Positions 1-13,700 of a DNA stretch of 64,000 nt are shown here, one piece after another. The notes under the pieces were generated by a model. The model was not told where the DNA came from. It searched no databases and was given only the letters and a program-made list of their open reading frames with translations. Source of the stretch: Siphonodentalium dalli (lineage: Eukaryota > Mollusca > Scaphopoda > Gadilida > Siphonodentaliidae); assembly GCA_032622095.1 (NCBI GenBank), contig CP136061.1, positions 11,423,287 through 11,487,286 of the forward strand. Direction: 5' to 3'. Both the position numbers and the translations under genes were made by a program. The stretch's first letter is position 1. The number at the start of each line of letters is the position of its first letter.

Positions 1-3000
1 TGTGGTGAGGTACCGGTGTGTGTTTCTGTATTCGGCATTGTTCATGCATGTATCGTTGTGGTGAGGTACCGGTGGGTGTTTATGTATTCTACATTGTTCA
101 TGCCTGTATCGTTGTGGTGAGGTACCGGTGTGTATTTCTGTATTCTGCATTGTTCATGCCTGTATCGTTGTGGTGAGGTACCGGTGGGTGTTTCTGTATT
201 CTGCATTGTTCATGCCTGTATCGTTGTGGTGAGGTACCGGTGGGTGTTTCTGTATTCTGCATTGTTCATGCCTGTATTGTTGTGGTGAGGTACCGGTGGG
301 TGTTTCTGTATTCTACATTGTTCATGCCTGTATTGTTGTGGTGAGGTACCGGTGGGTGTTTCTGTATTCTGCATTGTTCATGTCTGTATCGTTGTGTTGA
401 GGTACCGGTTGGTGTTTCTGTATTCTGCATTGTTCATGCCTGTATCGTTGTGGTGAGGTACCGGTGGGTGTTTCTGTATTCTGCATTGTTCATGCCTGTA
501 TCGTTGTGGTGAGGTACCGGTTGGTGTTTCTGTATTCTGCATTGTTCATGCCTGTATCGTTGTGGTGAGGTACCGGTGGGTATTTCTGTATTCTGCATTG
601 TTCATGCCTGTATCGATGTGGTGAGGTACCGGTGGGTGTTTCTGTATTCTGCATTGTTCATGCCTGTATCGTTGTGGTGAGGTACCGGTGTGTATTTCTG
701 TATTCTGCATTGTTCATGCCTGTATCGTTGTGGTGAGGTACCGGTGGGTGTTTCTGTATTCTGCATTGTTCATGCCTGTATCGTTGTGGTGAGGTACCGG
801 TGGGTGTTTCTGTATTCTGCATTGTTCATGCCTGTATCGGTGTGGTGAGGTACCGGTGTGTGTTTCTGTATTCTGCATTGTTCATGCCCGTATCGTTGTG
901 GTGAGGTACCGGTGGGTATTTCTGTGTTCTGCATTGTTCATGTCTGTATCGTTGTGGTGAGGTACCGGTGGGTGTTTCTGTATTCTTCATTGTTCATGCC
1001 TGTATCGTTGTGGTGAGGTACCGGTGGGTGTTTCTGTATTCTGCATTGTTCATGCCTGTATCGTTGTGGTGAGGTACCGGTTGGTGTTTCTGTATTCTGC
1101 ATTGTTCATGCCTGTATCGTTGTGGTGAGGTACCGGTGAGTATTTCTGTATTCTGCATTGTTCATGCCTGTATCGTTGTGGTGAGGTACCGGTGGGTGTT
1201 TCTGTATTCTGCATTGTTCATGCCTGTATCGTTGTGGTGAGGTACCGGTGGGTGTTTCTGTATTCTGCATTGTTCATGCCTGTATCGTTGTGGTGAGGTA
1301 CCGGTGTGTATTTCTGTATTCTGCATTGTTCATGCCTGTATCGTTGTGGTGAGGTACCGGTGGGTGTTTCTGTATTCCGCATTGTTCATGCCTGTATCGA
1401 TGTGGTGAGGTACCGGTGTGTGTTTCTGTATTCTGCATTGTTCATGCCTGTATCGTTGTGGTGAGGTACCGGCGGGTGTTTCTGTATTCTGCATTGTTCA
1501 TGCCTGTATCGTTGTGGTGAGGTACCGGTTGGTGTTTCTGTATTCTGCATTGTTCATGCCTGTATCGTTGTGGTGAGGTACCGGTGAGTGTATCTGTATT
1601 CTGCATTGTTCATGCCTGTATCGTTGTGGTGAGGTACCGGTCTGTGTTTCTGTATTCTGCATTGTTCATGCCTGTATCGTTGTGGTGAGGTACCGGTGGG
1701 TGTTTCTGTATTCTGCATTGTTCATGCCTGTATCGTTGTGGTGAGGTACCGGTGGGTATTTCTGTATTCCGCATTGTTCATGTTTGTTTCGTTGTGGTGA
1801 GGTACCGGTGGGTGTTTCTGTATTCTGCATTGTTCATGCCTGTATCGTTGTGGTGAGGTACCGGTGGGTGTTTCTGTATTCTGCATTGTTCATGCCTGTA
1901 TCGATGTGGTGAGGTACCGGTGGATGTTTATGTATACTACATTGTTCATGCCTGTATCGTTGTGGTGAGGTACCGGTGGGAGTTTCTGTATTCCGCATTG
2001 TTCATGCCTGTATCGTTGTGGTGAGGTACCGTTGGGTGTTTCTGTATTCTGCATTGTTCATGCCTGTATCGTTGTGGTGAGGTACCGGTGGGTGTTTCTG
2101 TATTCTGCATTGTTCATGTCTGTATCGTTGTGGTGAGGTACCGGTAGGTGTTTCTGTATTCTGCATTGTTCATGTCTGTATCGTTGTGGTGAGGTACCGG
2201 TGGGTGTTTCTGTATTCTACATTGTTCATGCCTGTATCGTTGTGGTGAGGTACGGGTGGGTGTTTCTGTATTCTGCATTGTTCATGTCTGTATCGTTGTA
2301 GTGAGGTACCGGTGGGTGTTTCTGTATTCCGCATTGTTCATGCCTGTATCGTTGTGGTGAGGTACCGGTGGGTGTTTCTGTATTCTACATTGTTCATGTC
2401 TGTATCGTTGTGGTGAGGTACATGTGGGTGTTTCTGTATTCTGCATTGTTCATGCCTGTATCGTTGTGGTGAGGTACCGGTAGGTGTTTCTGTATTCTGC
2501 ATTGTTCATGTCTGTATCGTCGTGGTGAGGTACCGGTTGGTGTTTCTGTGTTCTGCATTGTTTATGCCTGTATCGATGTGGTGAGGTAAGGGTGGGTGTT
2601 TCTGTATTCTGCATTGTTCATGCCTGTATCGTTGTGGTGAGGTACCGGTGGGTGTTTCTGTATTCTACATTGTTCATGTCTGTATCGTTGTGGTGAGGTA
2701 CCGGTGGGTGTTTCTGTATTCTGCATTGTTCATGTCTGTATCGTCGTGGTGAGGTACCGGTGGGTATTTCTGTATTCCGCATTGTTCATGCCTGTATCGT
2801 TGTGGTGAGGTACCGGTGGGTGTTTCTGTATTCTACATTGTTCATGTCTGTATCGTTGTGGTGAGGTACCGGTGGGTGTTTCTGTATTCTGCATTGTTCA
2901 TGTCTGTATCGTTGTGGTGAGGTACCGGTGGGTATTTCTGTATTTTGCATTGTTCATGCCTGTATCGATGTGGTGAGGTACCGGTGTGTATTTCTGTATT

Positions 3001-6000
3001 ATGCATTGTTCATGCCTGTATCGTTGTGGTGAGGTACCGGTGGGTGTTTCTGTATTCTGCATTGTTCATGCCTGTATCGTTGTGGTGAGGTACCGGTGGG
3101 TGTTTCTGTATTCTGCATTGTTCATGCCTGTATTGTTGTGGTGAGGTACCGGTGGGTGTTTCTGTATTCTGCATTGTTCATGCCTGTATCGTTGTGGTGA
3201 GGTACCGGTGGGTGTTTCTGTATTCTGCATTGTTCATGCCTGTATCGTTGTGGTGAGGTACCGGTGGGTGTTTCTGTATTCTACATTGTTCATGCCTGTA
3301 TCGTTGTGGTGAGGTACCGGTGGGTGTTTCTGTATTCTGCATTGTTCATGACTGTATCGTTGTGGTGAGGTACCGGTGGGTGTTTCTGTATTCTGCATTG
3401 TTCATGCCTGTATCGTTGTGGTGAGGTACCGGTGGGTATTTCTGTATTCTGCATTGTTCATGCCTGTATCGTTGTGGTGAGGTACCGGAGTGTATTTCTG
3501 TATTCTGCATTGTTCATGCCTGTATCGTTGTGGTGAGGTACCGGTGGGTGTTTCTGTATTTTGCATTGTTCATGCCTGTATCGTTGTGGTGAGGTACCGG
3601 TGGGTGTTTCTGTATTCTGCATTGTTCATGCCTGTATCGTTGTGGTGAGGTACCGGTGGGTGTTTCTGTATTCAGCATTGTTCATGCCTGTATCGTTGTG
3701 GTGAGGTACCGGTGGGTGTTTATGTATTCTGCATTGTTCATGCCTGTATCGTTGTGGTGAGGTACCGGTGGGTGTTTCTGTATTCTGCATTGTTCATGCC
3801 TGTATCGTTGTGGTGAGGTACCGGTGGGTGTTTCTGTATTCTGCATTGTTCATGCCTGTATCGTTGTGGTGAGGTACCGGTGGGTGTTTATGTATTCTGC
3901 ATTGTTCATGCCTGTATCGTTGTGGTGAGGTACCGGTGGGTGTTTCTGTATTCTGCATTGTTCATGCCTGTATTGTTTTAGTGAGGTACCGGTGGGTGTT
4001 TCTGTATTCTGCATTGTTCATGCCTGTATCGTTGTGGTGAGGTACCGGTGGGTGTTTCTGTATTCTGCATTGTTCATGCCTGTATCGTTGTAGTGAGGTA
4101 CCGGTGGGTGTTTCTGTATTTTGCATTGTTCATGCCTGTATCGTTGTGGTGAGGTACCGGTGGGTGTTTCTGTATTCCGCATTGTTCATGCCTGTATCGT
4201 TGTAGTGAGGTACCGGTGGGTGTTTCTGTATTCTGCATTGTTCATGCCTGTATCGTTGTGGTGAGGTACCGGTTGGTGTTTCTGTATTCTGCATTGTTCA
4301 TGCCTGTATCGTTGTGGTGAGGTACCGGTGGGTGTTTCTGTATTCTGCATTGTTTATGCCTGTATCGTTGTGGTGAGGTACCGGTGGGTGTTTCTGTATT
4401 TTGCATTGTTCATGCCTGTATCGTTGTGGTGAGGTACCGGTGGGTGTTTCTGTATTCCGCATTGTTCATGCCTGTATCGTTGTGGTGAGGTACCGGTTGG
4501 TGTTTCTGTATTCTGCATTGTTCATGCCTGTATCGTTGTGGTGAGGAACCGGTGGGTGTTTCTGTATTCTGCATTGTTCATGCCTGTATCGTTGTGGTGA
4601 GGTACCGGTGGGTGTTTCTGTATTATGTATTGTTCATGCCTGTATCGTTGTGGTGAGGTACCGGTGGGTATTTCTGTATTCTGCATTGTTCATGCCTGTA
4701 TCGTTGTGGTGAGGTACCGGTGGGTGTTTCTGTATTATGCATTGTTCATGCCTGTATCGATGTGGTGAGGTACCGGTGGGTGTTTCTGTATTCCGCATTG
4801 TTCATGCCTGTATCGTTGTAGTGAGGTACCGGTGGGTGTTTCTGTATACTGCATTGTTCATGCCTGTATCGTTGTAGTGAGGTACCGGTGGGTGTTTCTG
4901 TATTCTGCATTGTTCATGCCTGTATCGTTGTGGTGAGGTACCGGTGGGTGTTTCTGTATTCTGCATTGTTCATGCCTGTATCGTTGTGGTGAGGTACCGG
5001 TGGGTGTTTCTGTATTCTGCATTGTTCATGCCTGTATCGTTGTGGTGAGGTAACGGTGGGTGTTTCTGTATTCTGCATTGTTCATGTCTGTATCGTTGTG
5101 GTGAGGTACCGGTGGGTGTTTCTGTATTCTGCATTGTTCATGCCTGTATCGTTGTGGTGAGGTACCGGTGGGTGTTTCTGTATTCTGCATTGTTCATGCC
5201 TGTATCGTTGTGGTGAGGTACCGGTGTGTATTTCTGTATTCTGCATTGTTCATGCCTGTATCGTTGTGGTGAGGTACCGGTGGGTGTTTCTGTATTCTGC
5301 ATTGTTCACGCCTGTATCGTTGTGGTGAGGTACCGGTGGGTGTTTCTGTATTCCGCATTGTTCATGCCTGTATCGTTGTGGTGAGGTACCGGTGTGAGTT
5401 TCTGTATTCTGCATTTTTCATGTCTGTATCGATGTGGTGAGGTACCGGTGGGTGTTTCTGTATTCTGCATTGTTCATGTCTGTATCGATGTGGTGAGGTA
5501 CCGGTGGGTGTTTCTGTATTCTGCATTGTTCATGCATGTATCGTTGTGGTGAGGTACTGGTGGGTGTTTCTGTATTCTGCATTGTTCATGCATGTATCGT
5601 TGTGGTGAGGTACCGGTGTGTATTTCTGTATTATGCATTGTTCATGCCTGTATCGTTCTGGTGAGGTACCGGTGGGTGTTTCTGTATTCTGCATTGTTCA
5701 TGTCTGTATCGTTGTGGTGAGGTACCGGTGGGTGTTTCTGTATTCGGCATTGTTCATGCCTGTATCGTTGTGGTGAGGTAACGGTGTGTATTTCTGTATT
5801 CTGCATTGTTCATGCCTGTATCGTTGTGGTGAGGTACCGGTGTGTATTTCTGTATTCTGCATTGTTCATGCCTGTATCGTTGTGGTGAGGTACCGGTGGG
5901 TGTTTCTGTATTATGCATTGTTCATGCCTGTATCGTTGTGGTGAGGTACCGGTGTGTGTTTCTGTATTCTGCATTGTTCATGCCTGTATCGTTGTGGTGA

Positions 6001-7059
6001 GGTACCGGTGTGTGTTTATGTATTCTGCATTGTTCATGCCTGTATCGTTGTGGTGAGGTACCGGTGGGTATTTCTGTATTCTGCATTGTTCATGCCTGTA
6101 TCGTTGTGGTGAGGTACCGGTGGGTGTTTCTGTATTATGCATTGTTCATGCCTGTATCGTTGTGGTGAGGTACCGGTGTGTATTTCTGTATTCTGCATTG
6201 TTCATGCCTGTATCGTTGTGGTGAGGTACCGGTTGGTGTTTATGTATTCCGCATTGTTCATGTCTGTATCGTTGTGGTGAGGTACCGGTGGGTGTTTCTG
6301 TATTCTGCATTGTTCATGCCTGTATCGTTGTGGTGAGGTACCGGTGTGTATTTCTGTATTCTGCATTGTTCATGCCTGTATCGTTGTGGTGAGGTACCGG
6401 TGGGTGTTTCTGTATTCTGCATTGTTCGTGCCTGTATCGTTGTGGTGAGGTACCGGTGTGTGTTTCTGTATTCTGCATTGTTCATGCCTGTATCGTTGTG
6501 GTGAGGTACCGGTGGGTGTTTCTGTATTCTGCATTGTTCATGCCTGTATCGTTGTGGTGAGGTACCGGTGGGTATTTCTGTATTCTGCATTGTTCACGCC
6601 TGTATCGTAGTGGTGAGGTACCGGTGGGTGTTTCTGTATTCTGCATTGTTCATGCCTGTATCGTTGTGGTGAGGTACCGGTGTGTGTTTCTGTATTCTGC
6701 ATTGTTCATGCCTGTATCGTTGTGGTGAGGTACCGGTGGGTGTTTCTGTGTTCTGCATTGTTCATGCCTGTATCGTTGTGGTGAGGTACCGGTTGGTGTT
6801 TCTGTATTCTGCATTGTTCATGCCTGTATCGTTGTGGTGAGGTACCGGTTGGTGTTTCTGTATTCTGCATTGTTCATGCCTGTATCGTTGTGGTGAGGTA
6901 CCGGTTGGTGTTTCTGTATTCTGCATTGTTCATGCCTGTATCGTTGTGGTGAGGTACCGGTGGGTATTTCTGTATTCTGCATTGTTCATGCCTGTATCGT
7001 TGTGGTGAGGTACCGGTTGGTGTTTCTGTATTCTGCATTGTTCATGCCTGTATCGTTGT

Positions 7060-8630
7060 GGTGAGGTACCGGTGGGTGTTTCTGTATTCTGCATTGTTCA
7101 TGCCTGTATCGTTGTGATGAGGTACCGGTGGGTGTTTCTGTATTCTGCATTGTTCATGCCTGTATCGTTGTGGTGAGGTACCGGTGGGTATTTCTGTATT
7201 CTGCATTGATCATGCCTGTATCGTTGTGGTGAGGTACCGGTGGGTGTTTCTGTATTCTGCATTGTTCATGCCTGTATCGTTGTGGTGAGGTACCGGTGGG
7301 TATTTCTGTATTCTGCATTGTTCATGCCTGTATCGTTGTGGTGAGGTACCGGTGGGTGTTTCTGTATTCTGCATTGTTCATGCCTGTATCGTTGTAGTGA
7401 GGTACCGGTGGGTGTTTCTGTATTCTGCATTGTTCATGCCTGTATCGTTGTGGTGAGGTACCGGTTGGTGTTTCTGTGTTCTGCATTGTTCATGCCTGTA
7501 TCGTTGTAGTGAGGTACCGGTGGGTGTTTCTGTATTCTGCATTGTTCATGCCTGTATCGTTGTGGTGAGGTACCGGTTGGTGTTTCTGTGTTCTGCATTG
7601 TTCATGCCTGTATCGTTGTGGTGAGGTACCGGTGGGTGTTTCTGTATTCTGCATTGTTCATGCCTGTATCGTTGTAGTGAGGTACCGGTGGGTGTTTCTG
7701 TATTCTGCATTGTTCATGCCTGTATCGTTGTGGTGAGGTACCGGTTGGTGTTTCTGTATTCTGCATTGTTCATGCCTGTATCGTTGTGGTGAGGTACCGG
7801 TGGGTGTTTCTGTATTCTGCATTGTTCATGCCTGTATCGTTGTGGTGAGGTACCGGTGGGTGTTTCTGTATTCTGCATTGTTCATGCCTGTATCGTTGTG
7901 GTGAGGTACCGGTGGGTGTTTCTGTATTCTGCATTGTTCATGCCTGTATCGTTGTGATGAGGTACCGGTGGGTGTTTCTGTATTCTGCATTGTTCATGCC
8001 TGTATCGTTGTGGTGAGGTACCGGTGGGTATTTCTGTATTCTGCATTGTTCATGCCTGTATCGTTGTGGTGAGGTACCGGTGGGTGTTTCTGTATTCTGC
8101 ATTGTTCATGCCTGTATCGTTGTGGTGAGGTACCGGTGGGTATTTCTGTATTCTGCATTGTTCATGCCTGTATCGTTGTGGTGAGGTACCGGTGGGTGTT
8201 TCTGTATTCTGCATTGTTCATGCCTGTATCGTTGTAGTGAGGTACCGGTGGGTGTTTCTGTATTCTGCATTGTTCATGCCTGTATCGTTGTGGTGAGGTA
8301 CCGGTTGGTGTTTCTGTGTTCTGCATTGTTCATGCCTGTATCGTTGTAGTGAGGTACCGGTGGGTGTTTCTGTATTCTGCATTGTTCATGCCTGTATCGT
8401 TGTGGTGAGGTACCGGTTGGTGTTTCTGTGTTCTGCATTGTTCATGCCTGTATCGTTGTGGTGAGGTACCGGTGGGTGTTTCTGTATTCTGCATTGTTCA
8501 TGCCTGTATCGTTGTAGTGAGGTACCGGTGGGTGTTTCTGTATTCTGCATTGTTCATGCCTGTATCGTTGTGGTGAGGTACCGGTTGGTGTTTCTGTATT
8601 CTGCATTGTTCATGCCTGTATCGTTGTGGT
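7060..8630 (+). repeat. 840-bp (15-monomer) tandem doublet inside the 56-bp array
   Basis: The marker GTTGTGATGA at 7111 recurs at 7951. The following GTTGTAGTGA markers at 7391, 7501 and 7671 recur at 8231, 8341 and 8511, all +840 bp. The GTTGG..TGTGTTC monomers between them also repeat in order. A private change in copy 1 (ATTGATCATG near 7207) shows that the copies have begun to diverge or that conversion was incomplete. Confidence 0.9.
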
Positions 8631-8965
8631 GAGGTACCGGTTGGTGTTTCTGTGTTCTGCATTGTTCATGCCTGTATCGTTGTGGTGAGGTACCGGTGGG
8701 TGTTTCTGTATTCTGCATTGTTCATGCCTGTATCGTTGTAGTGAGGTACCGGTGGGTGTTTCTGTATTCTGCATTGTTCATGCCTGTATCGTTGTGGTGA
8801 GGTACCGGTGGGTGTTTCTGTATTCTGCATTGTTCATGCCTGTATCGTTGTGGTGAGGTACCGGTTGGTGTTTCTGTATTCTGCATTGTTCATGCCTGTA
8901 TCGTTGTGGTGAGGTACCGGTGGGTGTTCTGTATTCGGCATTGTTCATGCCTGTATCGTTGTGGT
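7740..8965 (+). repeat. Long-range duplicated block, partner of 18435-19660
   Basis: The ordered variants match the block at 18435-19660 at a constant +10695 bp, which is 191 monomers minus 1 bp. Both blocks end with the same rare pair of changes in one monomer: loss of one T in the GTTTCTG run (about 8927 and 19622) and TTCGGC in place of TTCTGC. Sharing a rare indel plus a linked substitution makes independent origin unlikely. Upstream, 6735-7075 resembles 18157-18500 in the same way at about +11423 bp, so the distant copy looks like a version lacking one 840-bp unit. Confidence 0.85.
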
Positions 8966-9059
8966 GAGGTACCGGTGGGTATTTCTGTATTCTGCATTGT
9001 TCATGCCTGTATCGTTGTGGTGAGGTACCGGTGGGTGTTTCTGTATTCTGCATTGTTCA

Positions 9060-9780
9060 TGCCTGTATCGTTGTGGTGAGGTACCGGTGTGTATTTCTGT
9101 ATTCTGCATTGTTCATGCCAGTATCGTTGTCGTGAGGTACGGATGGGTGGTTCTGTATTCTGCATTGTTCATGCCTGTATCGTTGTGGTGAGGTACCGGT
9201 GTGTGTTTCTGTATTCCGCATTGTTCATGCCTGTATCGTTGTGGTGAGGTACCGGTTGGTGTTTCTGTATTCTGCATTGTTCATGCCTGTATCGTTGTGG
9301 TGAGGTACCGGTTGGTGTTTCTGTATTCTGCATTGTTCATGCCTGTATCGTTGTGGTGAGGTACCGGTGGGTGTTTCTGTATTCCGCATTGTTCATGCCT
9401 GTATCGTTGTGGTGAGGTACCGGTGGATGTTTCTGTATTCTGCATTGTTCATGCCTGTATCGTTGTGGTGAGGTACCGGTGTGTGTTTCTATATTATGCA
9501 TTGTTCATGCCTGTATCGTTGTGGTGAGGTACCGGTGGGTGTTTCTGTGATCTGCATTGTTCATGCCTGTATCGTTGTGGTGAGGTACCGGTGGGTGTTT
9601 CTGTATTCTGCATTGTTCATGCCTGTATCGTTGTGGTGAGGTACCGGTGGGTGTTTCTGTATTCTACATTGTTTATGCCTGTATCGTTGTGGTGAGGTAC
9701 CGGTGGGTGTTTCTGTGATCTGCATTGTTCATGCCTGTATCGTTGTGGTGAGGTACCGGTGGGTGTTTCTGTATACTGCA
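9060..9780 (+). repeat. Block with a distant partner at 27478-28200 (about 18.4 kb away)
   Basis: The rare combination ATGCCAGTATCG, GTCGTGAGG and TACGGATGGG at 9117-9150 is repeated at 27535-27568, +18418 bp. That is 329 monomers minus the 6 bp of deletions lying between. The match continues through GGTGGATG (9423 and 27785), CTATATTATGC (9489 and 27907), GTGATCTGC and CTACATTGTTTATG. One monomer has been lost and another gained on the way. Confidence 0.87.
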
Positions 9781-10750
9781 TTGTTCATGCCTGTATCGTT
9801 GTGGTGAGGTACCGGTGTGTGTTTCTGTATTCTGCATTGTTCATGCCTGTATCGTTGTGGTGAGGTACCGGTGTTTGTTTCTGTATTCTGCATTGTTCAT
9901 GCCTGTATCGTTGTGGTGAGGTACCGGTGGGTGTTTCTGTATTCTGCATTGTTCATGCCTGTATTGTTGTGGTGAGGTACCGGTTGGTGTTTCTGTATTC
10001 TGCATTGTTCATGCCTGTATCGTTGTGGTGAGGTACCGGTGGGTGTTTCTGTATTCTGCATTGTTCATGCCTGTATCGTTGTGGTGAGGTACCGGTGGGT
10101 GTTTCTGTATTCTGCATTGTTTATGCCTGTATCGTTGTGGTGAGGTACCGGTTGGTGTTTCTGTATTCTACATTGTTCATGCCTGTATCGTTGTGGTGAG
10201 GTACCGGTTGGTGTTTCTGTATTCTACATTGTTCATGCCTGTATCGTTGTGGTGAGGTACCGGTGTGTATTTCTGTATTCTGCATTGTTCATTCATGTAT
10301 CGTTGTGGTGAGGTACCGGTGGGTATTTCTGTATTCTGCATTGTTCATGTCTGTATCGTTGTGGTGAGGTACCGGTGGGTGTTTCTGTATTCTGCATTGT
10401 TCATGCCTGTATCGTTGTGGTGAGGTACCGGTGGGTGTTTCTGTATTCTGTATTGTTCATGCCTGTATCGTTGTGGTGAGGTACCGGTGGGTGTTTCTGT
10501 ATTCTGCATTGTTCATGCCTGTATCGTTGTGGTGAGGTACCGGTGGGAGTTTCTGTATTCTGCATTGTTCATGGCTGTATCGTTGTAGTGAGGTACCGGT
10601 GGGTGTTTCTGTATTCTGCATTGTTCATGCCTGTATCGTTGTGGTGAGGTACCGGTGGGTGTTTCTGTATTCTGCATTGTTCATGCCTGTATCGTTGTGG
10701 TGAGGTACCGGTTGGTGTTTCTGTATTCTGCATTGTTCATGCCTGTATCG

Positions 10751-13700
10751 TTGTAGTGGGGTACCGGTGGGTGTTTCTGTATTCTGCATTGTTCATGCCT
10801 GTATCGTTGTAGTGGGGTACCGGTTGGTGTTTCTGTATTCTACATTGTTCATGCCTGTATCGTTGTGGTGAGGTACCGGTGGGTGTTTCTGTATTCTGCA
10901 TTGTTCATGCCTGTATCGTTGTGGTGAGGTACCGGTGGGTGTTTCTGTGATCTGCATTGTTCATGCCTGTATCGTTGTGGTAAGGTACCGGTGGGTGTTT
11001 CTGTATTCTGCATTGTTCATGCCTGTATCGTTGTGGTGAGGTACCGGTGGGTGTTTCTGTATTCTGCATTGTTCATGCCTGTATCGTTGTGGTGAGGTAC
11101 CGGTGGGTGTTTCTGTATTCTGCATTGTTCATGCCTGTATCGTTGTGGTGAGGTACCGGTGGGTGTTTCTGTATTCTGCATTGTTCATGCCTGTATCGTT
11201 GTGGTGAGGTACCGGTGGGTGTTTCTGTATTCCGCATTGTTCATGCATGTATCGTTGTGGTGAGGTGCCGGTGGGTGTTTCTGTATTCTGCATTGTTCAT
11301 GCCTGTATCGTTGTGGTGAGGTACCGGTGGGTATTTCTGTATTCCGCATTGTTCATGCTTGTATCGTTGTGGTGAGGTACCGGTGTGTGTTTCTGTATTC
11401 TGCATTGTTCATGCCTGTATCGTTGTGGTGAGGTACCGGTGGGTATTTCTGTATTCCGCATTGTTCATGCATGTATCGTTGTGGTGAGGTACCGGTGTGT
11501 GTTTCTGTATTCCGCATTGTTCATGCTTGTATCGTTGTGGTGAGGTACCGGTGTGTGTTTCTGTATTCTGCATTGTTCATGCCTGTATCGTTGTGGTGAG
11601 GTACCGGTGGGTATTTCTGTATTCTGCATTGTTCATGCCTGTATCGTTGTGGTGAGGTACCGGTGGGTATTTCTGTATTCCGCATTGTTCATGCATGTAT
11701 CGTTGTGGTGATGTACCGGTGTGTGTTTCTGTATTCCGCATTGTTCATGCATGTATCGTTGTGGTGAGGTACCGGTGTGTGTTTCTGTATTCCGCATTGT
11801 TCATGCATGTATCGTTGTGGTGAGGTACCGGTGTGTGTTTCTGTATTCCGCATTGTTCATGCTTGTATCGTTGTGGTGAGGTACCGGTGTGTGTTTCTGT
11901 ATTCTGCATTGTTCATGCATGTATCGTTGTGGTGAGGTACCGGTGTGTGTTTCTGTATTCCGCATTGTTCATGCTTGTATCGTTGTGGTGAGGTACCGGT
12001 GGGTGTTTATGTATTCTGCATTGTTCATGCCTGTATCGTTGTGGTGAGGTACCGGTGGGTATTTCTGTATTCCGCATTGTTCATGCATGTATCGTTGTGG
12101 TGAGGTACCGGTGTGTGTTTCTGTATTCTGCATTGTTCATGCCTGTATCGTTGTGGTGAGGTACCGGTGGGTGTTTCTGTATTCTGCATTGTTCATGCCT
12201 GTATCGTTGTGGTGAGGTACCGGTGGGTGTTTCTGTATTATGCATTGTTCATGCCTGTATCGTTGTGGTGGGGTACCGGTGGGTGTTTCTGTATTCTGCA
12301 TTGTTCATGCCTGTATCGTTGTGGTGAGGTACCGGTGGGTGTTTCTGTATTCCGCATTGTTCATGCCTGTATCGTTGTGGTGAGGTACCGGTTGGTGTGT
12401 CTGTATTCTACATTGTTCATGCCTGTATCGTTGTGGTGAGGTACCGGTGTGTATTTCTGTATTCTGCATTGTTCTTGCCTGTATCGTTGTGGTGAGGTAC
12501 CGGTGTGTGTTTCTGTATTCCGCATTGTTCATGCCTGTATCGTTGTGGTGAGGTACCGGTGGGTATTTCTGTATTCTGTATTGTTCATGCCCGTATCGTT
12601 GTGGTGAGGTACCGGTGTGTATTTCTGTATTCTACATTGTTCATGCCTGTATCGTTGTGGTGAGGTACCGGTGGGTGTTTCTGTATTCTGCATTGTTCAT
12701 GTCTGTATCGTTGTGGTGCGGTACCGGTGGGTGTTTCTGTATTCTGCATTGTTCATGCCTGTATCGTTGTGGTGCGGTACCGGTGGGTGTTTCGGTATTC
12801 TGCATTGTTCATGCCTGTATCGTTGTGGTGAGGTACCGGTTGGTGTTTCTGTATTATGCATTGTTCATGCCTGTATCGATGTGGTGAGGTACCGGTGGGT
12901 ATTTCAGTATTCTGCATTGTTCATGCCTGTATCGTTGTGGTGAGGTACCGGTGGGTGTTTCTGTATTCTGCATTGTTCATGCCTGTATCGTTGTGGTGAG
13001 GTATCGGTGGGTATTTCTGTATTCTGCATTGTTCATGCCTGTATCGTTGTAGTGGGGTACCGGTGGGTGTTTCTGTATTCTGCATTGTTCATGCCTGTAT
13101 CGTTGTAGTGGGGTACCGGTTGGTGTTTCTGTATTCTACATTGTTCATGCCTGTATCGTTGTGGTGAGGTACCGGTGGGTGTTTCTGTATTCTGCATTGT
13201 TCATGCCTGTATCGTTGTGGTGAGGTACCGGTGGGTGTTTCTGTGATCTGCATTGTTCATGCCTGTATCGTTGTGGTAAGGTACCGGTGGGTGTTTCTGT
13301 ATTCTGCATTGTTCATGCCTGTATCGTTGTGGTGAGGTACCGGTGGGTGTTTCTGTATTCTGCATTGTTCATGCCTGTATCGTTGTGGTGAGGTACCGGT
13401 GGGTGTTTCTGTATTCTGCATTGTTCATGCCTGTATCGTTGTGGTGAGGTACCGGTGGGTGTTTCTGTATTCTGCATTGTTCATGCCTGTATCGTTGTGG
13501 TGAGGTACCGGTGGGTGTTTCTGTATTCCGCATTGTTCATGCATGTATCGTTGTGGTGAGGTGCCGGTGGGTGTTTCTGTATTCTGCATTGTTCATGCCT
13601 GTATCGTTGTGGTGAGGTACCGGTGGGTATTTCTGTATTCCGCATTGTTCATGCTTGTATCGTTGTGGTGAGGTACCGGTGTGTGTTTCTGTATTCTGCA